DNA of 17,142 bases from Treponema sp. UBA4319 (GTDB lineage: Bacteria > Spirochaetota > Spirochaetia > Treponematales > Treponemataceae), in the NCBI GenBank assembly GCA_002393865.1, contig DGUD01000179.1, forward strand, positions 1-17,142, in the 5' to 3' direction. Positions 1-7,965 of this stretch are shown one piece after another; positions within the stretch are counted from its first letter, which is position 1, and each line of letters begins with the position of its first letter. A program made the translations under genes and the position numbers. The notes under the pieces were generated by a model, which saw nothing but the letters and a program-made list of their open reading frames with translations, was not told the origin of the DNA and ran no database searches.

Positions 1-33
1 TGAGATGTATTTTATCTGAATACGGACGCGGTA

Positions 34-62
34 TTGGAAAATTATGTAAACTGTTTTAAAAT
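34..62 (+). promoter_or_regulatory. Candidate sigma-70 promoter in the left non-coding stretch
   Basis: TTGGAA at 34-39 and TAAAAT at 57-62 are separated by 17 nt. The expected start near 69 is followed by no convincing coding sequence; the next landmark is the hairpin at 123-180. The promoter could drive a short untranslated transcript, or be a chance match in AT-rich DNA. Positions 1-361 otherwise hold no gene I can support. Confidence 0.3.
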
Positions 63-122
63 GATTTTCTTTTTTATGCTACCAAAGCCAAGGATTCAAC
101 ATAAAAAATGCGCGGAAGCGGA

Positions 123-180
123 AAAACGCCCGGGCTGCCATTTGCAAAGCGAAGCGTGCAACCGGCAGTCCGGGTGTTTT
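123..180 (+). terminator. Long bidirectional rho-independent terminator hairpin
   Basis: A nearly continuous stem pairs AAAAC (123-127) with GTTTT (176-180), CCCGG (129-133) with CCGGG (170-174), CTGCC (135-139) with GGCAG (164-168) and TTGCA (142-146) with TGCAA (157-161). G-U pairs and one 2-nt internal mismatch join these blocks, and the loop is 10 nt. The A-rich left flank and T-rich right flank allow termination in either direction. It most likely ends a gene lying to the left of the window. Confidence 0.6.
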
Positions 181-257
181 CCACTGGGAGCGCATTTTTG
201 TTTTCATGCTGAATCCCTGAAAAGCGCCCTTGACGGCTAGCTATTTTCCGCGCCTTG

Positions 258-266
258 TGTTATACT
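258..266 (+). promoter_or_regulatory. Extended -10 promoter for the xpaC-telA unit
   Basis: TGT followed by TATACT (261-266) is an extended -10 element. No -35 at normal spacing is visible; TTGACG at 230-235 is 25 nt away. The start site would be near 273, leaving a leader of about 90 nt before the ATG at 362. It is the best promoter candidate for the XpaC-like gene. Confidence 0.45.
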
Positions 267-361
267 TATGTCTGGCTGTAATTCCTTTTGTGGTAATGCT
301 TTGGCTTGCAGCGTAAGCCTTGCTGCGGGGGCGCGGTCTTTTTTCTTGGACGACAGAGAGT

Positions 362-1561
362 ATGAACGATAAAGATATTTTTAGCTATGGCGAGGAAATC
401 TTGCGCAGCATAAACAAAGCTGCCGAGACGGGAAATTTCTCAAACCTCAGCAAGGATATACGGCGTTCCGTCAGCGGGGCAGCGACAAACCTGACTTCCA
501 GCCTCAGCTCGGAAATACGCAGCAGCGTGGAATCAGGGCTGAAAAACGCCTTTTCCCCCCGGAACGAGCAGCGGACGCCCTTCTTTGCCGTAAAGGTCAA
601 CAAATACTCCGCCAACTTTTCCGGCATGATTAAAATCGTCATCGGATCCCTCATCGCCTTCATCATGGGGATACTGATTCTGGGATGCATCGTCTCGATT
701 TCCGACGGAACTTCGAGCATTAAGACGGACCTGGGCCTGCTCATTTTCGTTATCCTGGCTTTTGCAGGAGGAATAAGCCTCATCCTGTCCGGAAAAAAGA
801 AACGCGCGCTCGTGAAGGACTTTTTTAACTTCGGCAGCATCATCGGAAACAAGTCGTATATCACCTTGCAGGAGCTTTCGGATAAAACGGGCAAGGCCGT
901 TGACTACGTTCTCCGCCAGATACGGCAGATGAAAAAGCGCGGCTATCTGCCGTACGCTACGATGGACAAGGCCGAGACGACGCTCATGCTTACCGACGAG
1001 GTCTATAAGGAGTACGTCAGAAGCACCGTGTTCAGCGCAAAGCAGCGGGAGGCAGCCGCCACCGCACAGAGCGCGCCTGCGGGCGAAAAAGACGGAAAAG
1101 CCGCGAAGGTTGACTATTATACCATTGACGAGAGCCTGCCCAAAGACGTGCAGAGCATACTCAGGGAAGGAAACGACTACCTGCACAAAATCCGCTATTT
1201 CAACGACCTGATTCCCGATACGGAGTCTATGTCCGACAAGCTGTATACCCTTGAGGCGACCGCCCTCTCAATCTTCAAGAAGCTGAGGGAATCGCCGGAT
1301 ATCGCGGGCGACTTGCGGAAATTCATGTCGTATTACCTTCCTACCACGGAAAAGCTTTTGCAGAGCTATGTGAATCTGCGGAAGGAGTCGCAGGCGGTTG
1401 AGAACATCGCGAATGCGCAGAAGGAAATCGAAGAGGCGACCGATGTCATAAACGATGCCTTTGTAAAGCTTCTGAACCAGCTTTTCCAGAGCACGTCGTG
1501 GGACATCGCGTCGGATATCTCCGTGATGAAGACGATGATGCGGCAGGATGCGCTTTTGTAA
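362..1561 (+). CDS. XpaC-like membrane protein (5-bromo-4-chloroindolyl phosphate hydrolysis family)
   Basis: This 399-aa protein resembles the XpaC family, which in many bacteria is encoded next to TelA, as here. Two hydrophobic segments lie at about 90-112 and 124-143, the second ending in a basic GKKK. Residues 164-218 (YITLQELSDKTGKAVDYVLR) read as a small winged-helix-like domain. A helical C-terminal domain (about 255-399) contains the family's NDYLHKIR-type region. The family name comes from a colony phenotype; true phosphatase activity is not established, and a membrane or envelope stress role with TelA is more likely (inference). The ATG at 362 is chosen because GAGAG lies just upstream; an in-frame TTG at 320 would add 14 residues unlike the family and lacks a better ribosome site. 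Confidence 0.75.
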   Translation: MNDKDIFSYGEEILRSINKAAETGNFSNLSKDIRRSVSGAATNLTSSLSSEIRSSVESGLKNAFSPRNEQRTPFFAVKVNKYSANFSGMIKIVIGSLIAFIMGILILGCIVSISDGTSSIKTDLGLLIFVILAFAGGISLILSGKKKRALVKDFFNFGSIIGNKSYITLQELSDKTGKAVDYVLRQIRQMKKRGYLPYATMDKAETTLMLTDEVYKEYVRSTVFSAKQREAAATAQSAPAGEKDGKAAKVDYYTIDESLPKDVQSILREGNDYLHKIRYFNDLIPDTESMSDKLYTLEATALSIFKKLRESPDIAGDLRKFMSYYLPTTEKLLQSYVNLRKESQAVENIANAQKEIEEATDVINDAFVKLLNQLFQSTSWDIASDISVMKTMMRQDALL

Positions 1562-1623
1562 GGGGCACGAGGGCGGCGCGGCCCGGTGGACAGTCCGGGC
1601 GGCGCCTGCAATAGATAGCGGCT

Positions 1624-1650
1624 GTTTCAAAAGCAGCAGGCTTTTGAGAC
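1624..1650 (+). repeat. Inverted repeat in the xpaC-telA gap
   Basis: Two 11-nt arms (1624-1634 and 1640-1650, one G-U pair) flank a 5-nt AGCAG loop. The hairpin ends 10 nt before the GAGGAG of telA (1661-1666). It has no U-run, so it is unlikely to be a classical terminator; it could tune telA expression, stabilise processed mRNA, or be a copy of a dispersed repeat. I see no second copy in this window. Confidence 0.45.
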
Positions 1651-1672
1651 TTGTTCGATAGAGGAGCAATGT

Positions 1673-2806
1673 ATGGAACTGAAAACTGAAACCCCGGCAC
1701 CGACCTTGGTTTTCGATGTGGCGCCAGCACCGGCAGGGACGGCGCTCCCTGTTGTGCAGCAGGAAAAACCAAAAGAAGAGATAGTGCTTTCAGAGGAGGA
1801 GAAGGCTCAGGTTGAGGCTTTCTCAAAGCAGATAGATTTGTCAAATTCCAACGCCATCCTGAATTATGGCGCCGGAACGCAGAAGAAGCTTTCGGACTTT
1901 TCGGAAAAAGCGCTTGAGGCCGTCCGCACCAAGGACATGGGCGAAGTGGGCGATATGATTACAAAGCTCATCGTCGAGCTGAAGGATTTTGATATCGATG
2001 AGAAGGAAAAGGGGCTGAAGGCTATCTTCAAAAAAGGCGGCAACAAGCTGACGGCCATGAAGGCAAAGTATTCGAAGGTCGAGACCAATGTCAGCGTAAT
2101 CACCACGGAGCTTGAGCGGCATGAGGCAACCCTGCTGAAGGATGTCGCGATGCTTGACCAGATGTATGCGGCCAACCTCGCGTATTTCAAAGAGCTCTCC
2201 ATGTACATCGCTGCGGGAAAGAAAAAGCTTGAGGATACAAGGAGCGGGGAGCTTGTCACGCTGCAGAACAAGGCGGCGGAGACAGGGCTTGCGGAGGATG
2301 CCCAGGCCGCCAAGGATCTGGCCGCCCTCTGCGACCGTTTTGAGAAGAAGATTTACGACTTGCAGCTTACCAGGACGATATCGCTCCAGACCGCCCCTCA
2401 GATCCGCATGGTGCAGGGTTCCGATACGATGATGGCGGAGAAAATCCAGTCCACCATCGTGAACACCATCCCGCTGTGGAAAAACCAGATGGTGATTGCC
2501 ATCGGGGTCGAGCACTCCAATCAGGCGGCAAAGGCCCAGCGGGAAGTGTCGGACATGACGAACGAGCTGCTCAAGAAGAATGCCGATGCGCTGAAAGCCG
2601 CTACGATAGAGACGGTCAAAGAGTCTGAGCGCGGCATTGTGGACATTGAGACTATAAAGCACACGAACGAGCAGCTTATCAGCACGATGGACGAGGTGCT
2701 CAGAATTCAGGCTGAAGGCAAGGAGAAGCGCCGCACCGCTGAGCAGGAGCTTTCCCAGATTGAGCAGGAGCTGAAGACAAAGCTGCTGCAGGCTTCCCGC
2801 TCGTAA
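1673..2806 (+). CDS. telA: TelA family protein (toxic anion/tellurite resistance)
   Basis: The 377-aa product matches the TelA/KlaA family (PF05816) in length and character. It is soluble, highly charged and largely alpha-helical, with heptad-like stretches at about 90-180 and 290-370. Typical family segments include KAKYSKVETNVSVITTELER and the later IRMVQGSDTMMAEKIQSTIV. Family members are linked to resistance to tellurite, some cell-wall antibiotics and bacteriocins; the mechanism is unknown and they are probably peripheral to the membrane. The start is an ATG with GAGGAG 6 nt upstream. It follows the XpaC-like gene after 111 nt and is closed by a strong terminator, so the pair probably forms one unit. 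The N-terminal 30 residues are Pro/Ala-rich and probably disordered. Confidence 0.88.
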   Translation: MELKTETPAPTLVFDVAPAPAGTALPVVQQEKPKEEIVLSEEEKAQVEAFSKQIDLSNSNAILNYGAGTQKKLSDFSEKALEAVRTKDMGEVGDMITKLIVELKDFDIDEKEKGLKAIFKKGGNKLTAMKAKYSKVETNVSVITTELERHEATLLKDVAMLDQMYAANLAYFKELSMYIAAGKKKLEDTRSGELVTLQNKAAETGLAEDAQAAKDLAALCDRFEKKIYDLQLTRTISLQTAPQIRMVQGSDTMMAEKIQSTIVNTIPLWKNQMVIAIGVEHSNQAAKAQREVSDMTNELLKKNADALKAATIETVKESERGIVDIETIKHTNEQLISTMDEVLRIQAEGKEKRRTAEQELSQIEQELKTKLLQASRS

Positions 2807-2853
2807 GCCTTGCTGGGTGGAATCCTGCCCGGCAGCCTTTTGGAATAATGTTA

Positions 2854-2897
2854 AGCCCCGGCCGGACGTTTGTGAACCCCGGCAGGGGCTTTTTTTT
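2854..2897 (+). terminator. Rho-independent terminator after telA
   Basis: AGCCCC (2854-2859) pairs with GGGGCT (2885-2890), then after one G-A mismatch GCCGG (2861-2865) pairs with CCGGC (2879-2883) around a 13-nt loop. Eight T residues follow (2890-2897). It lies between converging genes; read on the minus strand the stem is followed by only two T residues, so it mainly serves telA. Confidence 0.85.
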
Positions 2898-2921
2898 GCG
2901 GCCGAGCAGGGAGCTGGCGGC

Positions 2922-5906
2922 TTATTTTGCCGCTTGCGTCTGCACGGTACCGATAAAGAAGGTCTGCTTTATGGAGTCCAGCTGGAGCGTCAGCACCTGG
3001 CGCTTCTGCGTGGGCCTGCCGAAATCCGTGTAGACTTCCGCCTGCACAGTGACGGGCTGCAGGAGCTTCTGCTGGTGGCTGGCAAAATAATTTGCCTCGA
3101 TTTTGAGCCCGCCTGCGGGAGCCTTCCTGATGCAGAATTCCTCCGGGCCGTAGCCCTGCGTAAAGTCCCGCGATATCCGCGCGCCGTTTGCGGTCAGCTT
3201 GTTGCCGTAGAAGCATTTTTCCCCGTCGCCGTCGGTTACCCACAGATCGACGTCGCAGTCGTCTGTATTCCACGTCAGCACGATGCGGACATCCATGTCG
3301 AAATTCTGGATGAGCTGCTTGTCGATTGCCTTTGTGTCCAGCCCGCCCCTGCCGCTTGCCGCGATGATGGCGTTCATGTCGTTCAGCGCAATCTGCTGCA
3401 CCTCCGCAAAGCGGCTGTCCCATGAGCGCGATGCCACCTCATAGAGCCTGTCCACGGCCTTCTGCGCCTGCCCGTCGTAGTAATATGCCATGGCAAGATC
3501 GCGCCGGAACTGCGGGATTTCGCCCCGTATCTGCGTAAGCCGCTCAAAGACGGGGATTGCGAGCCCGTACAGACCGCGCTCCACGAGCTTGTTCCCCAGC
3601 GCGCGCAGAATGTCCGCGTTCTCAAGGTTCAGCTCCGCAAGGTTTGTCAGGATGCGCAGGCTTTCTTCCGCCAGTCCTTCTTGCGCAAAGTAGTCGGACA
3701 CGTCCATGTAGAATGACGGTGAGCTCTCGTACTGCTCGCGGAGCTTGAGGTACGCGGCGTACATGCCCTCTGTGGGCGTGCGCTTGAGCGCCACCAGATA
3801 GTCCGCATCCGGGTTCCATGCCTGCAGCTGGATTTTCTGCGTGGTGGACGCGGATGCCTGCGCGCCCTTTGCCTGTTCCGTGCCGGGTGCCGCTGCCGCA
3901 GCTGCCGGGGCGGCGCTCATCATGCGGCTGCTGGAGCGCATCTGCACAGAGCGGTTGCTGCTGCCCGCTTCGGCCGCGGTGCTCGTTTCGGCAGGGGCTT
4001 CCTCCGTCACCATCGCCTCTGCCTCCATCATGACGGCATCGGGCACCGGGGCAGCGTCGTTGTACACTGCGCCGCCGAGCGGGCGGACAGGGCTGCCTTT
4101 CTTCTGCGGGTTCTTCCGCTTCCTGAATTCCTCCGGGGACGTGTTCCACCATTCACGGAACTGCTCAAAGTTGCGGTATACTTCCTGCGGAATGCCGCCG
4201 TCGCCGCTCCGCTTGCCCGTATTCTGGCGCGAGACAATGCGCTCGTATTCCTCTTTGAGCTCTTCCGGCGGATCTATTCCGTAGCGGACATAGTCCTGCA
4301 CGCTGTCCAGCACGAGCAGCGACATGCCGCGCGTGACGATGGTGTGCTTTTTGGCGAGCGCCGTAATCTCTGCCTTATTCGCCTCGTAATCAGATGAGAG
4401 CGCGGCGATTTTTTTTGCGGCCCACTGCCTGATGACACGCTCCGACTGCATGTCGCTGGCGGCGTTGACGGTGAACGAGACTGTCTGGGAGACGGTGCTG
4501 CCGTAGCCGAGCCGGAGCGTCACGTCTGCCTTTTTGCGCCGCAGTATGCCCGACACGCTCAGGTTCTCCGTGACGGTGCTGCCGGGCAGCGGATAGATGT
4601 CCGTGATGCCGTCGCCGCATTCGGCGCTGATGATACGCAGCTGCTCCTCCGTCAGCAGGGGGAGCGCCTGGCTGGCGCTGAGCGCGCAGAGGTTCACGTA
4701 TGCGCCGCCGTGCTGTGCCGCATACTGCGAGAGCGAGTCGTGGTCTGCGCGCGGGCTTGAGTTGATGACCGTCACGGGGCACGGTGCCTCCCCGCCGCCG
4801 GATATGCCCGTGCCCTTCCAGTTGGCTATGCCGTCCGTGAGCAACAGGATTTCGTCGGCCTGCACGGATGCAAGGCCAAGGTCAAAGCAGCTTGCGCCGT
4901 CATAGCTTTGCCCGCGCAGGAACTCGGCCAGCTGTGCGGCAAGCTCTTTGCCGCTGGCGGCGGAAAAAGTCTTTGTCTCGTGGATGCTGCTGCTGAACGT
5001 GCGGACGGTGACTTCCGGCGTGCACGTGGCAAAGTAGGCGGACAGCAGCGCGAGCTCCTCGTCAAGGGCGCGCTGCTTCATAGACGCGGATACGTCGTAG
5101 AACAGGGCAATCTTCTGCGGGGATTTTTTGCTCCGGCTTGCGCCGTCAATGCGGCGTGAGAATGTAAAGTACGTGTCCTTGCCCGCGTCCTGTATGAATA
5201 CGCTGCCGTCCGCGGAAAACGATGATTCCGGCAGCGTAAAGGAAATCGGCGCGTCCAGGCGGTAGTGCTTGTGCTCCATGCTCGCCGTGTATCCGCTGTC
5301 CATGTCGTCAAAGCTGAGCCGCCGCGCGCTGGCGGGTGGCGTTTTCTTTGCGGCGGAGGAAAGCACGCTTATCCTGAAGGAGAACGCGTCCAGCTCGCCG
5401 TCGCTCAGCGCGGAATAGGTGTATGTCCTGCTGGCAGGAATCTCGGATTCGTAAGTCAGCTGCACGCGGCGGCTGCCCTTGGCGGGAATGGGGTACACGC
5501 GTGTCCTGAAATTGTTGCCCGCCGTCATCTCCACAAGGCCGGGGTCTATGCCCTGCCGCACGACGGCCTCAAAGACCTGCCGCCCCTTCTCCTTTTCCAC
5601 GGCGACGCCCTGCCGCATCTTTCCGTTTATGTCGAGCGCGTATCCGGTGACGGTCTCTCCCGCACCAAGGGGGAATTCGAATTCGCCCTCAAGCACGCGG
5701 TCAGTGTCGTTCACGAACACCATGTCGAGCACCGTTACGGCGGATATTCCGGCGACCTGGACATCCGCATGCAGCTCGGAGAGCCGCACGGCTTTTTGTC
5801 CGGAAGCCGGGGCTCCTGCTATGCTCATCCTGATGCTTCCTTCCTGCTGGGCAAAAATCAGCTGCGCGGTCAGCAGCGAGGACAACAGCGTCGTTAGTTT
5901 CTTCAT
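2922..5906 (-). CDS. Exported VIT-VWA protein with TPR-like and DUF2135 domains
   Basis: This 994-aa protein starts at an ATG with AGAGGT 5 nt upstream. Residues 1-19 form a Sec signal peptide (MKKLTTLLSSLLTAQLIFAQ), so it acts in the periplasm or on the surface. About 23-155 is a VIT domain (EGEFEFPLGAGETVTGYALD). About 265-405 is a von Willebrand A domain with the metal-site motif DVSAS at 271-275 and LLLTDG at 354-359. Conserved VIT-VWA sequence follows at about 500-548. A low-complexity linker rich in Ala, Ser, Met and Glu covers 615-690. TPR-like helices lie at about 735-825. A DUF2135 domain (DCDVDLWVTDGDGEKCFYGN) spans about 870-985. VIT-VWA proteins generally bind other proteins; the partner here is unknown. 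It converges with telA and lies downstream of queD. No clear promoter is visible in the 143-bp upstream gap. Confidence 0.88.
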   Translation of the reverse strand: MKKLTTLLSSLLTAQLIFAQQEGSIRMSIAGAPASGQKAVRLSELHADVQVAGISAVTVLDMVFVNDTDRVLEGEFEFPLGAGETVTGYALDINGKMRQGVAVEKEKGRQVFEAVVRQGIDPGLVEMTAGNNFRTRVYPIPAKGSRRVQLTYESEIPASRTYTYSALSDGELDAFSFRISVLSSAAKKTPPASARRLSFDDMDSGYTASMEHKHYRLDAPISFTLPESSFSADGSVFIQDAGKDTYFTFSRRIDGASRSKKSPQKIALFYDVSASMKQRALDEELALLSAYFATCTPEVTVRTFSSSIHETKTFSAASGKELAAQLAEFLRGQSYDGASCFDLGLASVQADEILLLTDGIANWKGTGISGGGEAPCPVTVINSSPRADHDSLSQYAAQHGGAYVNLCALSASQALPLLTEEQLRIISAECGDGITDIYPLPGSTVTENLSVSGILRRKKADVTLRLGYGSTVSQTVSFTVNAASDMQSERVIRQWAAKKIAALSSDYEANKAEITALAKKHTIVTRGMSLLVLDSVQDYVRYGIDPPEELKEEYERIVSRQNTGKRSGDGGIPQEVYRNFEQFREWWNTSPEEFRKRKNPQKKGSPVRPLGGAVYNDAAPVPDAVMMEAEAMVTEEAPAETSTAAEAGSSNRSVQMRSSSRMMSAAPAAAAAAPGTEQAKGAQASASTTQKIQLQAWNPDADYLVALKRTPTEGMYAAYLKLREQYESSPSFYMDVSDYFAQEGLAEESLRILTNLAELNLENADILRALGNKLVERGLYGLAIPVFERLTQIRGEIPQFRRDLAMAYYYDGQAQKAVDRLYEVASRSWDSRFAEVQQIALNDMNAIIAASGRGGLDTKAIDKQLIQNFDMDVRIVLTWNTDDCDVDLWVTDGDGEKCFYGNKLTANGARISRDFTQGYGPEEFCIRKAPAGGLKIEANYFASHQQKLLQPVTVQAEVYTDFGRPTQKRQVLTLQLDSIKQTFFIGTVQTQAAK

Positions 5907-5966
5907 GGCGAACCTCTTGCAGTGGCATTCGGAAGCGGCGTGTATGGTGCCTGCTTCTGGATGGAA

Positions 5967-5989
5967 AACAAAGGAATCCGCCCTTTGTT
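5967..5989 (-). terminator. Candidate terminator after queD
   Basis: AACAAAGG and CCTTTGTT form a perfect 8-bp stem (5982-5989 and 5967-5974) around a 7-nt loop. On the minus strand the stem runs into TTTTCC. It would separate queD from the VIT-VWA gene. The T-run is short, so termination may be partial. Confidence 0.45.
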
Positions 5990-6049
5990 ACGCCGGAACG
6001 CCTGTATGCGGCGCAGTATGGCTTTCCGCGGGGCCCTCGGTTCTGCTTT

Positions 6050-6436
6050 TTACGGGGCAAGCCAGCGGGCGCGGCTCGTGTCCGTCTCAAAGACATCGAC
6101 CGCGCAGAGATAGGCTTTGCCGCCGTCACGCTGCCCCAGCTGGGGCAGCTCCTCTATGATTTTGCCGGCTATGTAGCTTGCGATGCGCTCGGCGCTGGGG
6201 TTCTGCCCGAATTCCTCCCTGTCGTTGAGGTTCGTATGGTCAAGCTGGCCGCAGACCTGCCGCAGCGCCTTCTTGAATACCGAAAAATCGAGCAGCATGC
6301 CGCCCTCGTCCAGCTCGCTGCCCCTCGCGTGGGCGTAGACCTTGTAATTGTGCCCGTGCAGGCGCTCGCACTTGCCGTGATAGTCGCGTAGAAAATGTGC
6401 CGCGCTGAATGATGCCTCAACCCTGACTTCGTACAT
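6050..6436 (-). CDS. queD: 6-carboxy-5,6,7,8-tetrahydropterin synthase (QueD)
   Basis: The 128-aa protein has the length and motifs of the PTPS/QueD family, which converts dihydroneopterin triphosphate to 6-carboxytetrahydropterin in cytosolic queuosine (preQ0) synthesis. The zinc ligands are His14 (SAAHFL) and His27/His29 in ERLHGHNY. Cys23 just before them is the expected catalytic cysteine, Asp65-His66 lie in QLDHTNLND, and PSAER (79-83) and FET near the end match pterin-binding positions. No other queuosine genes are in the window. The ATG has no Shine-Dalgarno sequence, and a TTGCAA-17-TATACT promoter places the transcription start at or next to the start codon, so the mRNA is probably leaderless. 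The family includes other PTPS enzymes, but the CxxxHGH arrangement favours QueD. Confidence 0.9.
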   Translation of the reverse strand: MYEVRVEASFSAAHFLRDYHGKCERLHGHNYKVYAHARGSELDEGGMLLDFSVFKKALRQVCGQLDHTNLNDREEFGQNPSAERIASYIAGKIIEELPQLGQRDGGKAYLCAVDVFETDTSRARWLAP

Positions 6437-6442
6437 GGCGCA

Positions 6443-6471
6443 AGTATAGCATGTTGCCGTGCCGCTTGCAA
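6443..6471 (-). promoter_or_regulatory. queD promoter, leaderless type
   Basis: On the minus strand TTGCAA (6471-6466), 17 nt, then TATACT (6448-6443). The ATG begins 6 nt after the -10 element, so the predicted start falls at the start codon. GTTGC/GCAAC arms (6472-6468 and 6457-6453) also form a small inverted repeat over the -35 and spacer, which could be an operator. Confidence 0.65.
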
Positions 6472-6497
6472 CTGAGCTGGCTGCGGAATCCGGGAAA

Positions 6498-7187
6498 TCA
6501 GTTTTGTGCTCCGCGGGCGCAGAGTATGGATTCGATTCGCGCTTCCACCTCGCGGCGCGGCTTTGCCTGCACGTCCCGTATGTCCGCTTTTACGGTGAGC
6601 GGGGAGCCGTCCATGATGCTTATGCGGTCAGAGATTTCCACGGCTTCCCGGATGTCGTGGCTGACGCAGAGCACGGTGCGGGGCTCCTCGCGCAGCAGCT
6701 CGCGCAGGATTCCGCAGAGCTCCAGCTTTATCCGCAAATCCTGCGATTGGAAGGGCTCGTCCATGAGCAGGATGCGCGCGGGGTAGGCAAAGCTCCGTGC
6801 CACGGCCGCCCGCCGTAGCTCCCCGCCGCTCAGCTCGCCGGGCAGCGATTGCGCTTTCTGCTCCAGCTGCACGCGCCGCAAAAAATCCCGTGCCCTTGCT
6901 GCGGCTTTGTCCGGCGGCATGAGCGTGCTCAGCGGCAGCAGGACATTCTGCAGGACACTCGCCGTCGGGATGAGCCGCGGCTCCTGAAAGAGAAAGGAGA
7001 CGCTGCGCCCTTGCCCGCAGAGCCTTTGCGCGAGCCATGAGAGCAGGGTCGTCTTGCCGCTGCCGGAGGGCGCCATGATGCAGCTTACTTTTTTTTCTTC
7101 CGCGCGGAACGAGAAGTCCCGGAACAGCTCTCTGCTGCCCCGGCTCAGCGATACGGAACTGAGTGAAAGCGAAAAATCATCCTGCAC
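6498..7187 (-). CDS. ABC transporter ATP-binding protein, NitT/TauT type
   Basis: The 229-aa ATPase is complete: Walker A APSGSGKTT at 39-47, Q-loop Gln68, signature LSGGE at 119-123, Walker B ILLMDEP at 139-145 and H-loop His177 (CVSHD). It powers the permease encoded immediately upstream, from the cytoplasmic face. I chose GTG at 7187 because GGGAGGA lies about 10 nt upstream and the ABC fold begins soon after; an in-frame ATG at 7274 would add 29 Arg/Trp-rich residues encoded inside the permease gene. It overlaps the end of the permease gene by 11 bp, indicating translational coupling. The subfamily (SsuB/TauB/ThiZ-like) moves nitrate, sulfonates, or thiamine and riboflavin precursors; the substrate cannot be assigned from sequence. 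Confidence 0.9.
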   Translation of the reverse strand: MQDDFSLSLSSVSLSRGSRELFRDFSFRAEEKKVSCIMAPSGSGKTTLLSWLAQRLCGQGRSVSFLFQEPRLIPTASVLQNVLLPLSTLMPPDKAAARARDFLRRVQLEQKAQSLPGELSGGELRRAAVARSFAYPARILLMDEPFQSQDLRIKLELCGILRELLREEPRTVLCVSHDIREAVEISDRISIMDGSPLTVKADIRDVQAKPRREVEARIESILCARGAQN

Positions 7188-7965
7188 GGCCGGTGATTCC
7201 TCCCAGCGCCCGCGCCGCACCGCGCTCCATGGCAAAGCAGATGCCTGCCGCCACCAGCGTGATGGCCGCCACATCCGCAGTTTCCAGATGAATCTGTGCG
7301 GTCTGCATGAGCGTGCCGGCGCCCGCGCGCGGCAGGCAGAGCACTTCCCCGGCGATGGTCGCCTTCCAGCTGAGCCCGAACGCAGATATGGCTCCCGCGC
7401 AGAAGGGCGGCAGCACGGCAGGAACCGTAATCCACCTGAGCTGCTGCCAGCGGCTGAGCCGGTAGACGCGTGCCATCTCCAGCAGCCCGGAGTCCATGCG
7501 GCGGATGCCTTCGCTCACGGCGCTTTCCATCACGGGAAAGGCTGCGAGCACGGACACAAAGACCGGGACGGTGCCTGACGTGAACCAGAAGAGCGCCATG
7601 AGGATGAACGAGACGACCGGCGCCGCCCTGACAAGCTCTATGGGGAACGCAAAGAATGCCCTGAGCCATGGCGAGCGCCCGCACAGCGCCCCAAGCACCG
7701 TGCCGGATACGACAGATATGCAGAAAGAAAGCATTGTGCGCAGGAATGTCATGGCGATTGCAATCCAGAAATCCGTTTGCCGCGCAAGTTTTGCGAGCGC
7801 GCGGGCGCTTGCCGCCGGGGATGGCAGAATGAGCGGCGCCCGCATGAGCCCCGCCGCGATTGTCCAGATGCAGATAAAGCAGAAAAGGGAGAGTATGCCC
7901 GGCAGCACGGCAGCGCTGTGTTTTGCTGCCGGGCGGCGTATGCTACTTGAAGTAGAACTGCTCAT
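7177..7965 (-). CDS. ABC transporter permease, NitT/TauT type
   Basis: The 262-aa protein has about six hydrophobic segments (roughly 18-40, 68-94, 100-120, 121-142, 185-205 and 228-247). The EAA-type cytoplasmic loop lies at about 163-183 ([20 protein letters not shown]), followed by the subfamily motif [13 protein letters not shown]. It forms the membrane channel of the importer with the flanking genes. The start is ATG at 7965 with GGAGG about 11 nt upstream; an ATG at 8004 in frame would add 13 polar residues. It overlaps the binding-protein gene by 23 bp and the ATPase gene by 11 bp. The first residues are Ser-rich and probably cytoplasmic and flexible. Confidence 0.88.

Noticed and set aside
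34..240. 68-codon plus-strand ORF
   Set aside because: It runs straight through the long terminator hairpin at 123-180, lacks a Shine-Dalgarno sequence and has Cys/Arg/Phe-rich composition unlike a protein.
6050..6436. Functional link between QueD and the DUF115 (MptE-like) protein through pterins
   Set aside because: The MptE label covers a broad family; the DUF115 gene sits in a glycan operon 9 kb away on the other strand.
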